Position numbers and translations under genes: made by a program. DNA of 64,000 nucleotides from Parahoeflea halophila (lineage in GTDB: Bacteria; Pseudomonadota; Alphaproteobacteria; Rhizobiales; Rhizobiaceae). Below are positions 16,733 through 25,727 of the stretch, in pieces. The DNA is taken from assembly GCF_900220985.1 (NCBI RefSeq), contig NZ_OCPC01000001.1:1493635-1557634 (forward strand), written 5' to 3'. Position 1 is the first letter of the stretch; every line of letters starts with the position of its first letter. A model generated the notes under the pieces. The model was not told the origin of the DNA. It searched no databases and worked only from the letters and a program-made list of their open reading frames with translations.

Positions 16733-17297
16733 GTGGCTGTTCACTGTTCTTGAGGGTTGGGCGCATCAATTGCCTTGCGGTCTCGATCGCCCGGAGGATC
16801 GCGCACAGGCCGAGCAGGGAAAACGACAACGGGATCATCGCCTTGATCACCCAGCGGTCGAGCATGCCGCCATAGGTCGAGCCCTCGCCGGTGGCGAAAG
16901 CCTTGACGGCGAAGCTGTAGCCGTACCAGGCGATGACGATGCAGAACGGCAGCAGAAACACCAGGTCGCCGAACAGACGGAACGCCAGTTGCGTGCGCGG
17001 TGACAGCGACGACGAAAACACGTCGACGGAAACATGGCTGTTGTCACGGAATGCAAGCACGCCGCCAAACAGCACCATCAGCGAGAAGATATGCCATTGC
17101 AGGTCCAAAAGGGTGTTGACCGTGATCGCCTTGCCGAAGAGCGGCAGCGGGTCGGACCATTCCGCCAGCAGGTTGATGCCGTATTGTGCCGCCAGAACCG
17201 TCAGGCAGACGCTGACGATCAACGGCACGACAAGCCACCCGACCAGCCTGCCCGGCAGCGTGCACATGTCCTGCAACCGTTCGAGGATATTGCTCAT
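16725..17297 (-). CDS. dctQ: TRAP transporter small permease (DctQ)
   Basis: A 190-residue protein with four hydrophobic segments, including the DctQ hallmark of a second loop with FRDNSHVSVDVFSSSLSPRTQ. It sits between the binding protein and the large permease and overlaps the latter. It is on the long side for the family because of an N-terminal extension (MSNILERLQDM..). It serves to assemble and orient the large subunit. Confidence 0.9.
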   Translation of the reverse strand: MSNILERLQDMCTLPGRLVGWLVVPLIVSVCLTVLAAQYGINLLAEWSDPLPLFGKAITVNTLLDLQWHIFSLMVLFGGVLAFRDNSHVSVDVFSSSLSPRTQLAFRLFGDLVFLLPFCIVIAWYGYSFAVKAFATGEGSTYGGMLDRWVIKAMIPLSFSLLGLCAILRAIETARQLMRPTLKNSEQPHD

Positions 17298-17351
17298 TGC
17301 GGTGTTTCCCAGAATTCAGGCTTGCACGGCCAATAGGGCCATCAAGACAAA

Positions 17352-17382
17352 GCGCACCCCGACATGACGGGCCGGGATGCGC
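17352..17382 (-). terminator. Intercistronic hairpin between dctP and dctQ (cassette A)
   Basis: GCGCACCCCG (17352-17361) pairs with CGGGATGCGC (17373-17382), 9 of 10 perfect plus one wobble, with an 11-base loop. No T-run follows on the leftward transcript, so a stabiliser or partial terminator that favours binding-protein expression is likely. Confidence 0.5.
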
Positions 17383-17420
17383 TCTCAAAGTTCTGTCAGC
17401 AACTCATCTGTTGCAGACGG

Positions 17421-18455
17421 TTATTTTGCCGGGATGGCCTGCAGCCGTTCCCATTCACCCACGCGATCCATGTAGGCCGTAAGCGATTCGTAGGCTTCCT
17501 TGAAGATCGGGTCGTTGGCGGCTTCTTCCGTCAACACCTTTTCCGCTTCGGTGCGGATGTCTGCGAGCACCTCGTCGGGGAACCGGCGAATCTCGACACC
17601 GGCTTCGCGGATGGCGGCAATGGCATCGGCCTGTGCATGCAGCTGGTCACCCAGGTTGAAGGCGATGTTGGCCTTGCAGGCCTCGACCATGATGTTCTGC
17701 ACATCTTCGCTGAAGCCGTTCCAGACATCCATGTTGATGATGATCGAGTCCCAGCTTGAAGGCTGGTGCCAGCCGGGGAAGTAGTAGTTCTTCACCACCT
17801 TCTGGAAGCCGAAACCGAGATCGAGCTGCGGCGCCGAAAACTCGGTTGCGTCGATGCGGCCGGTTTCGAGCGAGACATAGATCTCGCCGGCGGGAACCAG
17901 CTGGGTGTTGGCGCCAAGCCGCGCCAGGGTCTTGCCGCCGAGACCGGCAATGCGCATGTTGAGACCCTTGAAGTCGTCGACCGAGTTGATTTCCTTGTTG
18001 AACCAGCCACCGGCTTCGGGAACGACGAGGTGACACGGAATCACCTTGACGCCGTGTGGGTCATAGGCCTTCTGGATGATTTCCATCCCGCCGCCCTCAA
18101 ACATCCACGCAAGCGCGACGTCCGGGGTGGGGCCGAACGGCATCGAGCCGATCAGGTTGGCGACCGGGATTGTGCTGGCCCAGTAGCCGATCCAGTCAAA
18201 CCCCATCGGCAGTGCGCCGGAGCTGACTGCGCCGAAGACTTCGAATGGCGGCACGAAATCGCCCGCGCCGTGCACCTTGATGTCGATGTCGCCGCCGGTC
18301 ATCAACTTGACGCGCTCGGCCCATTTCACCGGGCTCGGCCCGATCGAAGGCACCTGCAGGCCGAACACGCTCTGCAGATCGAAGCTTTCGGCCGTTGCCG
18401 GAGCGGCAGTCATCATCGCAACCGCCATGGTTGCAGCGCCAATGGTTTTTCTCAT
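17421..18455 (-). CDS. dctP: TRAP solute-binding protein (DctP, TakP-like)
   Basis: A 344-residue periplasmic protein with a signal peptide (MRKTIGAATMAVAMMTAAPATA). The segment GLNMRIAGLGGKTLARLG, then ATEFSAPQLDLGFGFQ and NYYFPGWHQP, follows the pattern of the TakP subgroup of TRAP receptors, which bind 2-oxo acids through an Arg and metal-coordinating acidic/aromatic residues. Ligand choice is still only suggested. It is the first gene of the leftward TRAP set and faces the SDR gene across a shared 154-base control region. Confidence 0.9.
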   Translation of the reverse strand: MRKTIGAATMAVAMMTAAPATAESFDLQSVFGLQVPSIGPSPVKWAERVKLMTGGDIDIKVHGAGDFVPPFEVFGAVSSGALPMGFDWIGYWASTIPVANLIGSMPFGPTPDVALAWMFEGGGMEIIQKAYDPHGVKVIPCHLVVPEAGGWFNKEINSVDDFKGLNMRIAGLGGKTLARLGANTQLVPAGEIYVSLETGRIDATEFSAPQLDLGFGFQKVVKNYYFPGWHQPSSWDSIIINMDVWNGFSEDVQNIMVEACKANIAFNLGDQLHAQADAIAAIREAGVEIRRFPDEVLADIRTEAEKVLTEEAANDPIFKEAYESLTAYMDRVGEWERLQAIPAK

Positions 18456-18544
18456 GTGAAACCTCCCTGGGTATTTCTCGTTTGTGGCAGATCAGCCTGC
18501 ACACGGACCTCTGATCAGATGGCGAACCGAAATTTTCGGCAAGC

Positions 18545-18580
18545 GCTTGTCCTTGGCGATTATTATCTATAATCAAACGA
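18545..18580 (+). promoter_or_regulatory. Promoter and dyad upstream of the SDR gene
   Basis: A consensus TATAAT lies at 18568-18573, with TTGTCC (18547-18552) as a weak -35 at 15 bp, or GCTTGT at 17 bp. The -10 is embedded in the dyad GATTAT-N5-ATAATC (18558-18574), so a repressor bound here would cover it. The IclR-type regulator encoded at 22044-22847 is the natural candidate. Confidence 0.5.
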
Positions 18581-18609
18581 ATTAGCAATAACCTAATTTG
18601 GGAGCCATC

Positions 18610-19362
18610 ATGCGGGATTTGAACGGGGCGATCGCCGTCGTTACCGGGGCGGGGCAGGGCAACGGCCGGGCAATCGCCATCGGCCTGGCGCGCGCCGGAG
18701 CGCGGCTTGCATTGTGCGATCTGAACGCCGAGCTGGCAGAGGAAACGGCCGCGATGATCCGCACCGAGAACGGCGTTGCCATCAGCCGCCGGGCCGATGT
18801 CAGGGACCGGGAACAGTGCCGGGACTTCGCCGCAACTGTCGCCGCTGAACTCGGAGACGCAGAAATTCTGGTCAACAATGCCGGCATCATCCGGCGTCAC
18901 GGCATCGCCGACGCGGATTTCGACCAGCACTGGGATGCGACCTTCCGCGTCAATGTCGACGGCACCAAGAACATGACGCTGGCCTTCGTGCCGCAGCTTG
19001 AAAGGACCGCCGGCCGCATCGTCAATCTCGCATCGATCATGTCGCAGACCGCGGGCGCGGGCATTCCCGCCTATGTCGCTAGCAAGGGCGCCATCGGCCA
19101 GTTCACCAAGGCGCTGGCGCATGAACTCGCACCGCGCGGCATCCGCGTCAACGCGCTGGCGCCGGGCGTGATCGACACGCCGATGACTGAAACAACCCGT
19201 GCCAATGACGCCGCCATTTCGCGCTTCATGATGCACACCCCGCTTGGCCGCACCGGCAAGCCCGAAGAGCTGGTTGGGCCGGTGCTGTTCCTCGCCTCCG
19301 AAATGTCGAGCTACGTCACCGGCGTGATCCTTCCTGTCGACGGCGGCTATCTGGCGGCTTGA
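18610..19362 (+). CDS. Short-chain dehydrogenase/reductase (SDR)
   Basis: A 250-residue classical SDR that oxidises or reduces an alcohol/ketone with NAD(P). Cofactor motif TGAGQGNG (12-19), NNAG (89-92), catalytic Ser142, Tyr155 and Lys159 (YVASK), and the C-terminal PVDGGYLAA ending. Asp37 at the end of the second strand suggests NAD rather than NADP. Start 18610 follows GGGAG at a good distance; a TTG four codons earlier is less likely. It is 29 bases ahead of the flavoprotein gene and divergent from the TRAP transporter, so it should act on the imported compound. Confidence 0.9.
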   Translation: MRDLNGAIAVVTGAGQGNGRAIAIGLARAGARLALCDLNAELAEETAAMIRTENGVAISRRADVRDREQCRDFAATVAAELGDAEILVNNAGIIRRHGIADADFDQHWDATFRVNVDGTKNMTLAFVPQLERTAGRIVNLASIMSQTAGAGIPAYVASKGAIGQFTKALAHELAPRGIRVNALAPGVIDTPMTETTRANDAAISRFMMHTPLGRTGKPEELVGPVLFLASEMSSYVTGVILPVDGGYLAA

Positions 19363-19391
19363 TCCTGAAAATTGCAGTGGAAAGTCATTCA

Positions 19392-21092
19392 ATGAAAAAT
19401 CATCAATGCGACGTTCTCGTTGTCGGCTCCGGCGCCGGCGGATTGGCCAGCGCCGTGTCCGCAGCACACCGCAATCTCGATGTCCTGGTGGTCGAGAAGG
19501 AACCGGTCTTCGGCGGCACCAGTGCGCGGTCGGGGGGCTGGATGTGGATCCCCTGCAATGCTCCGGGCAAGCGAGCAGGGATTGAAGACAGCGCGGAAAA
19601 GGCGCGACAATATCTCCAGCACGAAGCCGGAGAACATTTCGACGCCCGCCGTGTCGACGCCTTTCTCGAAGCCGGTCCCAGGGCGGTCGAGTTCTTCGAG
19701 GAAAAGACCGCGCTGCAATTCGACCTCGGGCCGACTTTCGCCGACTATCATCCCGATGCGCCCGGCGGCATGGATGGCGGCCGTTCGATCGTCGCCCGGC
19801 CCTTCGATGGCCGTGAGCTGAAGGGCGAAATCAAGCGCTTGCGGCCGCCATTGGCCGAGATCACCTTTCTCGGCATGATGATCGGTTCGGGCAAGGAACT
19901 GCTGCATTTCTTCAATGTCACCCGCTCGCCGGTCTCCGCTTTCTACGTCGCCAAGCTGTTTATCAAGTTCTTGCGCGACATGGCGTTTCACGGCCGCCCG
20001 ATGCGGCTGATGAACGGCAACGCACTGGTCGCACGGCTGGCCAAATCCTGTTTTGACAAGAATGTTCCGATCTGGACCCGGTCGCCGGTGCGCGAACTCA
20101 TCCGCGAGCCGGACGGGCGGGTGACCGGAGCCATCGTCGATACGGCCGAAGGCCCGGTCAACATCACCGCCCGGTGTGGCGTTGTGCTGGCAGCCGGCGG
20201 CTTCCCACAGGACCCGGTGCGCAGAAAGGCCATGTTCCCACATGCGCCGAACGGCCATGAACACGCCTCGCCCGCCCCTCCCGGCAACACCGGCGACGGT
20301 TTGCGTCTGGGCGAAGCCATCGGCGCCACCGTCGAGGACACCCTGCCCAACAGCGCGGCCTGGGTACCGGTTTCGCGGCCACCCCGCGCCGATGGTACAC
20401 TGGGCACATTTCCGCATTTCGTCGACCGGTCGAAACCCGGCGTCATTGCCGTCACCCGCTCGGGCAAACGCTTTGTCAACGAGGCTAACTCCTATCATGA
20501 TTTCTGCCAGGCGATGGTGAAGGCCTGCAAGGAGGAGCAGGGGGAAATCTGCGCCTTCTTCATTGCCGACCACAAGACCCTGAGAAAATACGGTCTCGGT
20601 TATGTCAAGCCGAGCCCGGTTCCCTACCGGCCCCACATCCGCTCAGGCTATCTTTATGAAGGGGCAACGCTTGCCGAACTGGCGGCAAAGATCGGCGCCG
20701 ACAGCGCCCAGCTCGAGCGCACCGTGGCGAACTTCAACGCCCATGCCCGCAAAGGCGAGGATCCGGAATTTCACAAGGGATCGACATCCTACAACCGCTC
20801 GCTCGGGGATCCCGAACACAAGCCCAACCCCTGTGTGGCGCCGGTCGAGCGCGGCCCGTTCTATGCCGTCAAGCTGGTGATCGGCGACCTGGGAACCTTC
20901 GCCGGATTGCGCAGCGACGAGAACGCCCGTGTGCTCGACGAGGCAGGCAAGCCGATTCCCGGCCTCTATGCGGCAGGCAATGATGCGGCCAGCATCATGG
21001 GCGGCAACTATCCCGGCGGCGGCATTACGCTTGGACCAGCCATAACCTTCGGCTACATCGCGGCCCGGCACATGTCCGGCGCCAATTCGTGA
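19392..21092 (+). CDS. FAD-dependent oxidoreductase, KstD/fumarate-reductase fold
   Basis: A 566-residue flavoprotein of the FAD_binding_2 family, which includes 3-ketosteroid dehydrogenases and fumarate reductases. N-terminal GSGAGG (12-17) followed by VVEKEPVFGGTSARSGG binds FAD; the C-terminal part has LVIGDLGTFAGLRSDENARV, GLYAAGNDAASIMGG and YPGGGITLGPAITFGYIAARH. It likely introduces or reduces a C=C bond next to a carbonyl. No signal peptide is seen, so it is cytoplasmic. A close paralogue of similar length ends cassette B (60410-62113), again beside an SDR and a TRAP transporter. Start 19392 is chosen by homology; GGAAAG precedes it. Confidence 0.9.
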   Translation: MKNHQCDVLVVGSGAGGLASAVSAAHRNLDVLVVEKEPVFGGTSARSGGWMWIPCNAPGKRAGIEDSAEKARQYLQHEAGEHFDARRVDAFLEAGPRAVEFFEEKTALQFDLGPTFADYHPDAPGGMDGGRSIVARPFDGRELKGEIKRLRPPLAEITFLGMMIGSGKELLHFFNVTRSPVSAFYVAKLFIKFLRDMAFHGRPMRLMNGNALVARLAKSCFDKNVPIWTRSPVRELIREPDGRVTGAIVDTAEGPVNITARCGVVLAAGGFPQDPVRRKAMFPHAPNGHEHASPAPPGNTGDGLRLGEAIGATVEDTLPNSAAWVPVSRPPRADGTLGTFPHFVDRSKPGVIAVTRSGKRFVNEANSYHDFCQAMVKACKEEQGEICAFFIADHKTLRKYGLGYVKPSPVPYRPHIRSGYLYEGATLAELAAKIGADSAQLERTVANFNAHARKGEDPEFHKGSTSYNRSLGDPEHKPNPCVAPVERGPFYAVKLVIGDLGTFAGLRSDENARVLDEAGKPIPGLYAAGNDAASIMGGNYPGGGITLGPAITFGYIAARHMSGANS

Positions 21093-22057
21093 CGACCGCA
21101 GCAAGGGACACGGACAGGGCAACAGATGGGGTAGCCGACAGGGCAGCGGGCGCCGCAGCTGGCCGGCCCGATATGCTAAAGGGTCTCGGCTTCGGCCTTG
21201 CCGCCGCCCTGCTCTGGGCGATCTACAATGTCGGTGTCGAGATCGGCCGCGCCGACGGTTTCACCAGTGCAGACCTGGCGCTGTTGCGTTATGGCGGCGC
21301 CGGGCTGATCCTGGCGCCGCTGCTGATGCTGCAATGGCGCAGACTGCCAGCATCCCTGACCTCTGGCCGGGCGCTCGCGCTCAGCTGCATCATCGGTCCG
21401 CCCTTCGCGTTCCTGTTCAACACCGGCTACGGGCTGGCGCCGCTCGCCCATGCGGTCGTCATCTCGCCCGGAATGTCGATGCTTGTTGCCAATCTGCTTC
21501 CGGTTCTGCTTGACCGGCAGCGGCTGTCAGGTAACCGCAAGCTTGGGATTGCAATCCTGATCATCGGCGTGATCGCCATTGCCGCCGATCGCCCGTCTGC
21601 GACAGAGGCCGGCGACAGTGCGATCCTGGGAGATCTCTGCTTTGTCGGTTCGGGGACGCTGTGGGGCACTTTCATCTATCTGATGGCACGCTGGCATCTG
21701 CCGGCCGTTGCAACTACGGCGGCGGTGTCGATCCTGTCCACCCTCTCCTTCCTGCCGGTCTATCTTATGTGGTTCGCGCCTGCGCAATTGCCGGCGGCGG
21801 CATGGATCGAACAGCTGATTTACCAGGGCGCCATCGGCGGCGGCCTGGCGATCGTCGCCTTCGCAAGCTCGATCAGACTGCTTGGATCGGGGCTGGCGGG
21901 CCTGTTTCCCGCGCTGGTTCCACCGCTGGCGGTGATCCTTGCCATCCCGCTTGCCCGGCAATGGCCGAACGGGTTGCAGATCCTCGGCGTGGTTATCGCA
22001 TCGGCCGGCCTGATCGTGTCTCTCGATCGGGTGGCACGCCATTTCAGCCGGAAGTGA
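21089..22057 (+). CDS. DMT-superfamily (EamA) transporter
   Basis: About 322 residues with ten predicted membrane helices in two EamA repeats (first repeat GLAAALLWAIYNVGVEIG, second LCFVGSGTLWGTFIYLMARW). The family exports metabolites or amino acids. GTG at 21089 overlaps the flavoprotein stop (GTGA); the alternative ATG at 21173 (MLKGLGFG) begins right at the first helix and would shorten it by 28 residues with no better ribosome site. It overlaps the convergent IclR gene by 14 bases at its 3' end. It may export an end product of cassette A. Confidence 0.85.
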   Translation: MTTAARDTDRATDGVADRAAGAAAGRPDMLKGLGFGLAAALLWAIYNVGVEIGRADGFTSADLALLRYGGAGLILAPLLMLQWRRLPASLTSGRALALSCIIGPPFAFLFNTGYGLAPLAHAVVISPGMSMLVANLLPVLLDRQRLSGNRKLGIAILIIGVIAIAADRPSATEAGDSAILGDLCFVGSGTLWGTFIYLMARWHLPAVATTAAVSILSTLSFLPVYLMWFAPAQLPAAAWIEQLIYQGAIGGGLAIVAFASSIRLLGSGLAGLFPALVPPLAVILAIPLARQWPNGLQILGVVIASAGLIVSLDRVARHFSRK

Positions 22058-22847
22058 CGTGGCCGAGATCGTAGGACAGGTCGCCGGTAAAACGCCTTAG
22101 CTGCTCGAGGCTGGCGCCGGTTTCCGAAACATCGATGAAGTTGCTCGGGCCGATCAGCGTCACCACCAGCTGCACCATTTCGGTGTGGTCGAACACCGGC
22201 GCGGCGATGGCGCTGACACCGGGAATTGGCAAATCCCGGGTGATGGCATAGCCCTTTTCACGAATCGCCGAGACCTCGGCGCGAAAGGAACTCTCGCTGA
22301 TTTTCGGAACCGTGTAAAGCTGGGCCACCCGCCCGTCCAGTTCCGACCTGATGATCGGCTCTGTCTGCTTGGCCGGCATGAAGGCGGCAAAGACCTTGCC
22401 GGTGGCCGTCGCGGTCACCATGTAGCCGCCGCCCAGCGTCACGTTGGAGTGGATGCGGGCTTCCGATTCCTGCAGGTAGACGATGGTCGGGCCGTGCAGG
22501 CCCCAAACCGAGACCGTCACCATCAGCCCGAGATTCTCCGCAAGCACCGGCAGCCGCCGGATGGTTTCACGATAGGCGTTCTGGTTGTTCAGGCGCGTCA
22601 GGCCCAGATGCAGCGCGAAGGGTCCAAGCTGATACTGCCCGGTTTCGGTCTGCTCGACCATGTTGATGTTGCGAAACGACACCAGATAGGGGTGAAGCTG
22701 CGCCGCAGCCATGTCCAGCCGCTCGGCAAGATCGCGCAGTTTCACCGGCCCGCCGGCCTGCGCGAGTGCCTTCAAAAGCGCACCACCGGTCTCGATCGAC
22801 TGCACGCCGCGCGGGGCGCGGGATTTCGGGGAAACGGTCTTGGCCAC
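22044..22847 (-). CDS. IclR-family transcriptional regulator
   Basis: A 267-residue IclR protein. The N-terminal winged helix includes VKLRDLAERLDMAAAQLHPYLVSF (about 35-58); the C-terminal effector domain includes GPTIVYLQESEARIHSNVTLGG, ATATGKVFAAF and PGVSAIAAPVFDH. Such proteins sense aromatic or small-acid ligands. Convergent with cassette A, it probably controls the divergent promoter region at 18456-18609. Confidence 0.92.
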   Translation of the reverse strand: MAKTVSPKSRAPRGVQSIETGGALLKALAQAGGPVKLRDLAERLDMAAAQLHPYLVSFRNINMVEQTETGQYQLGPFALHLGLTRLNNQNAYRETIRRLPVLAENLGLMVTVSVWGLHGPTIVYLQESEARIHSNVTLGGGYMVTATATGKVFAAFMPAKQTEPIIRSELDGRVAQLYTVPKISESSFRAEVSAIREKGYAITRDLPIPGVSAIAAPVFDHTEMVQLVVTLIGPSNFIDVSETGASLEQLRRFTGDLSYDLGHVTSG

Positions 22848-23187
22848 GGATTCTTGTCTCTAACTCTTTGGTCCCACACTTACCTTGTTAGTGGCCCGTG
22901 TGAAGATTGTCGCCCTCTTTGATTGCCAGAATGGCCAGAAGTTCGAAGCCACGCAGCAAGTCCACCGCAAATGTCCATGCTTGCCGGGCAGTTGCTTTCT
23001 CAGCCGGTGACGGATTGGGTTCCATCGTGCAAAGGGGCAAGCCGCCGGTTGATCCAGTAAAAACGGCGCGCAATAGCTCGTCAATTCTTGGCGAACCCCA
23101 CGGCCGAGACCACCTGAAGCAGGTTCACCTGACCTTCGCCTTTTTGTGCATAAAGCCCTTCGGCTGGGCTCCGAGAGCTCAGACAGA
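22848..23187. other. 340-bp intergenic region, no clear gene
   Basis: Contains the promoter region of the IclR gene. A leftward frame of about 60 codons (22888-23073) looks protein-like (EKATARQAWTFAVDLLRGFELL) but matches nothing I recognise and has no good ribosome site. It may be another decayed fragment at the edge of the remnant cluster that follows. Confidence 0.4.
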
Positions 23188-23274
23188 CTAGCAAGCAATC
23201 GCCTCGATCTCGACCAGGAAATCGATCATCAGCCGCGATTCCGCTGTCGAACAAGACGGCAGATCCTGATTGAA
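23188..23274 (-). pseudogene. 3' tail of a RidA-family gene
   Basis: Read leftward, the frame gives PSCSTAESRLMIDFLVEIEAIAC and a stop at 23188-23190. This is the characteristic last strand and ending (VEIEAIA) of RidA/YjgF proteins. An in-frame stop lies just upstream of 23274, so only about 28 codons remain of some 125. It is a deletion remnant. The intact RidA gene at 25385-25726 ends differently, so this is not a recent partial duplicate of it. Confidence 0.6.
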
Positions 23275-23439
23275 GGATTACTCCGGAGCGGAAGACACCA
23301 ACGTCCCCAGTCCAGGCCTGCGTCTCGGTGAAGATCCGTCAAAACACCTGCCCTGGGGCAGTGAGAAAACAGGGAGCTGGCCAAGACAGTTAGACTCTCA
23401 TGTCGATCCTAAGCCTGGCTGGTCACGCCTCGGATATCT

Positions 23440-23540
23440 TCAATATAAGGGATTGGACAACCACATGCTGAACAGCGGCACAAGGGAGAGAATGACCAGG
23501 GTCACGACAATCAGCAGCGTCGCCAGCACAGCGGGGACGG
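23440..23540 (-). pseudogene. C-terminal membrane helix of a lost ABC-type permease
   Basis: In one leftward frame the sequence AVLATLLIVVTLVILSLV followed by PLFSMW and a stop reads as the last membrane helix and short tail of an ABC importer permease. Nothing upstream in this frame fits a permease; instead the amidase occupies the DNA in another frame. The two fragments meet near 23520-23540. I infer a fused deletion joint. The identification is from hydrophobic pattern only. Confidence 0.35.
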
Positions 23541-24914
23541 GCCCAAGAGCTCCGGCGCCTTGCCGACCACGTTTTCGACGCCGAGCGCCATGGCCAGAAG
23601 CTGTGGCTCCCGCATCGGCGGAGCAATCAGTTGCAATCCGGAGGGAATGCCGTTGCCGTCCAGGCCCGATGGCAGCGTCAGCGCGCACCAGCCAAACAGG
23701 TTGACGATGGCGGTGTTGCGCAGCGCCATCATGTTGGCGGCGCGATAGGCATCACCTTCGGCCACGTCCGACAGCAACGGCGCGCTGATCGGCACGGTAG
23801 GGGACACCAGCACATCGACATGCTCGAACACCTTCAGTGCGGCATGCCCCGAGGTCCGCAGAACGTTGCGCCGCCGCAGGTACTCGATCGCGGAGACCTC
23901 GTCTGCCTGTTCGACGCGGGCACGCACCATCGGATCGAGCCGACCGATCCGGTCCGGAAAATTCAGATCCATGAAGCTGCGCAATTCGGGGGCCGCCAAA
24001 CCGCCATGGCGGAAGATCTCCAGCACCGCATCAAGGCCGTTCAGCGAGACTTTCGACAGCGAGGCGCCGTTGCGTTCGAGTGTCGCCAGCGCCGCTTCGG
24101 TGTTGGCGGCGATCTCAGGGTCGATCCCGTCCCAGACAACATTCTCCACCACACCGATGCGCAGCCCCGCCAGCGGCCGCGGCGTGATCGCGCCGTTCGT
24201 CTCGTTGTTCGCCTGAATGTCGAGGGCTGAGAAGGCGTAGGCCAGATCCTCGACCGTGCGGCACAGCAGGCCGGGGGTGTCGAGCGATGGCGACAGGGGC
24301 ACGATGCCGTCAGCCGGCCACCGGCCATGGGTGGTCTTGAGTGCGCACTGACCGGTAAAGGCGGCAGGGATGCGGACCGAGCCCGCGGTGTCTGTGCCCA
24401 GCGCCAGGAGCGCGGACCCCTGCGCTAGCGAGACGCCGGCGCCGGAACTGGACCCGCCGGAGACCCGCGGCGCCTCCTTCGAGGACCAGGGATTGACCGG
24501 CGCACCCCAATGCGGATTGGTGCCGATGCCGCCGAAGGCAAATTCCACCGTGTGGGTCTTGCCCATCACGATGCCGAGCTGGCCTGTGAGAGACCGCACC
24601 AGCGGTCCGGCGCGCTCCCAGCTCTCGGGAAATCTGGTATCGGTGCCGGCATGGACCGGCATTCCCGGAACCCCGTACAGATCCTTGACCGAGACAGGCA
24701 TACCCATCAATGGCCCGTGATCTTGTCCACTGCTCAAAAGCACATCAACAGCGCCGGCCTGTTGAAGCGCCTGCGAGCCTGCCCAATGCTTGTAGGCGCG
24801 AAGCTCGGGTTCGGAGTTTTCAAAACTGGCGATGGCCTGTGAAACCAGCGCGGAAGCCGAAATCTTCCTGCGCCGCAGGTCGTCGCCAATTTGAGCAAGG
24901 GAGTGATGTTTCAA
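23511..24914 (-). CDS. Amidase signature-family hydrolase
   Basis: About 467 residues with the Ser-cisSer-Lys triad of amidase-signature enzymes: Lys in SVKDLYGVPG, the cis-Ser in VSGGSSSGAGVS, and the nucleophile Ser in GTDTAGSVRIP. It hydrolyses a linear or cyclic amide. Start is uncertain: TTG at 24914 has GAGAGAG upstream, TTG at 24944 is further out and overlaps the LysR remnant. Normal homology runs to about VENVVGKAPELLG; the last residues (PSPLCWRRC) look like read-through into foreign sequence, so the extreme C terminus may be altered by a deletion. The core is complete, and the enzyme may still work. It is flanked on both sides by gene fragments. Confidence 0.75.
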   Translation of the reverse strand: MKHHSLAQIGDDLRRRKISASALVSQAIASFENSEPELRAYKHWAGSQALQQAGAVDVLLSSGQDHGPLMGMPVSVKDLYGVPGMPVHAGTDTRFPESWERAGPLVRSLTGQLGIVMGKTHTVEFAFGGIGTNPHWGAPVNPWSSKEAPRVSGGSSSGAGVSLAQGSALLALGTDTAGSVRIPAAFTGQCALKTTHGRWPADGIVPLSPSLDTPGLLCRTVEDLAYAFSALDIQANNETNGAITPRPLAGLRIGVVENVVWDGIDPEIAANTEAALATLERNGASLSKVSLNGLDAVLEIFRHGGLAAPELRSFMDLNFPDRIGRLDPMVRARVEQADEVSAIEYLRRRNVLRTSGHAALKVFEHVDVLVSPTVPISAPLLSDVAEGDAYRAANMMALRNTAIVNLFGWCALTLPSGLDGNGIPSGLQLIAPPMREPQLLAMALGVENVVGKAPELLGPSPLCWRRC

Positions 24915-24940
24915 GGTGGCTCTCTCTCGTAGCGTGATGT

Positions 24941-25231
24941 TCAAACCTTGTGAGCGATTCCGAAACCGTCATCGGGCAGGACGCAGGGCATGTCCACCAG
25001 GTCAGGGAGCGTCAGCCCGCTCCTGCCGGCGAGCGGATGATCGGGGTGCACCATTGCAAGCAGCGGCTGGCGCCATTTGCTCACCGTCTCCAGCGACGGA
25101 TGGGAAAAGTGGTCATGGACGAAGCCGATCTGGCGCAGATGCAGCGCCACATGCAACCGGTCCGCCGCCAGACGGATCGCAAGCAGCCGTGCGACCTCCA
25201 GGAAATCTTTTGCGGCAGACAGATTCAACAT
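24941..25231 (-). pseudogene. LysR-type regulator effector-domain fragment
   Basis: The stretch RQPLLAMVHPDHPLAGRSG followed by LTLPDLVDMPCVLPDDGFGI is the middle of a LysR effector-binding domain (compare the common PDHPLAGR..L.D.A.YP..LPD.SFG pattern). The helix-turn-helix, the first half of the effector domain and the C-terminal end are all missing. It lies directly upstream of and overlapping the amidase start region, so it is a relic left by a deletion. Confidence 0.6.
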
Positions 25232-25384
25232 CGCGCACCCTCGCTACAGGAGGGTTCTATCACACGAAAACATCAGTGAAATCAGGGAAGCGACGGATTT
25301 CTGTGATCGCGTCCAGGTCCGAGTTGAGGAGCAGGCCCAGGCCCGCGCCGCTGTCTGCGGCCGTGCGTCAAATCACTCTGGCCT
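25232..25384. other. Short gap between LysR remnant and RidA gene
   Basis: A leftward frame here reads AADSGAGLGLLLNSDLDAIT and then EIRRFPDFTDVF before a stop. It looks like real but truncated coding sequence; I do not recognise the family. Confidence 0.3.
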
Positions 25385-25726
25385 TCAGTCGAGGGCGGCG
25401 GTGACGATGATCTCGACCTTGAGATCCTGGCGCGCCAGTCTTGCCTCGCCGCAGGCCCGTGCGGGGGCATGGCCTTCAGGCACCCAGGCATCCCAGACCG
25501 CGTTCATCTCGTCGAAATCCGACATGTCGGCAAGCCAGACGATGGCTTGCAGCATCTGCTTGCGCGACGATCCTGCCTGTTCAAGCAGCGCGTCGATCCG
25601 CGAAAGGCATTCCGCCGTCTGCTCGGCCACGCTCGCGCCTTCGCCGACTTGGCCGCAGAGATAGACGGTGCCGTTGTGCTTGACGAACTTGCTCATGCGG
25701 GCTGACGTCTGAAGTCTCTCAATCAT
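25385..25726 (-). CDS. RidA/YjgF-family protein
   Basis: A 113-residue protein of normal RidA size. Seen: [19 protein letters not shown], the [19 protein letters not shown] segment, and [10 protein letters not shown] with Arg90 at the position of the catalytic arginine that holds the carboxylate of enamine/imine substrates; it ends in [11 protein letters not shown]. The family removes reactive 2-aminoacrylate-type enamines. Start 25726 is supported by AGGAG before it. It follows the [2Fe-2S] flavoprotein remnant by one base, implying an amino-acid or opine oxidase operon of which only this last gene is intact. Confidence 0.88.
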   Translation of the reverse strand: MIERLQTSARMSKFVKHNGTVYLCGQVGEGASVAEQTAECLSRIDALLEQAGSSRKQMLQAIVWLADMSDFDEMNAVWDAWVPEGHAPARACGEARLARQDLKVEIIVTAALD

Positions 25727-25727
25727 C

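Noticed and set aside
22888..23073. A 61-codon leftward frame upstream of the IclR gene as a small gene.
   Set aside because: Protein-like composition but no ribosome site, no recognised family, and it lies next to a chain of gene fragments; described only as intergenic content.
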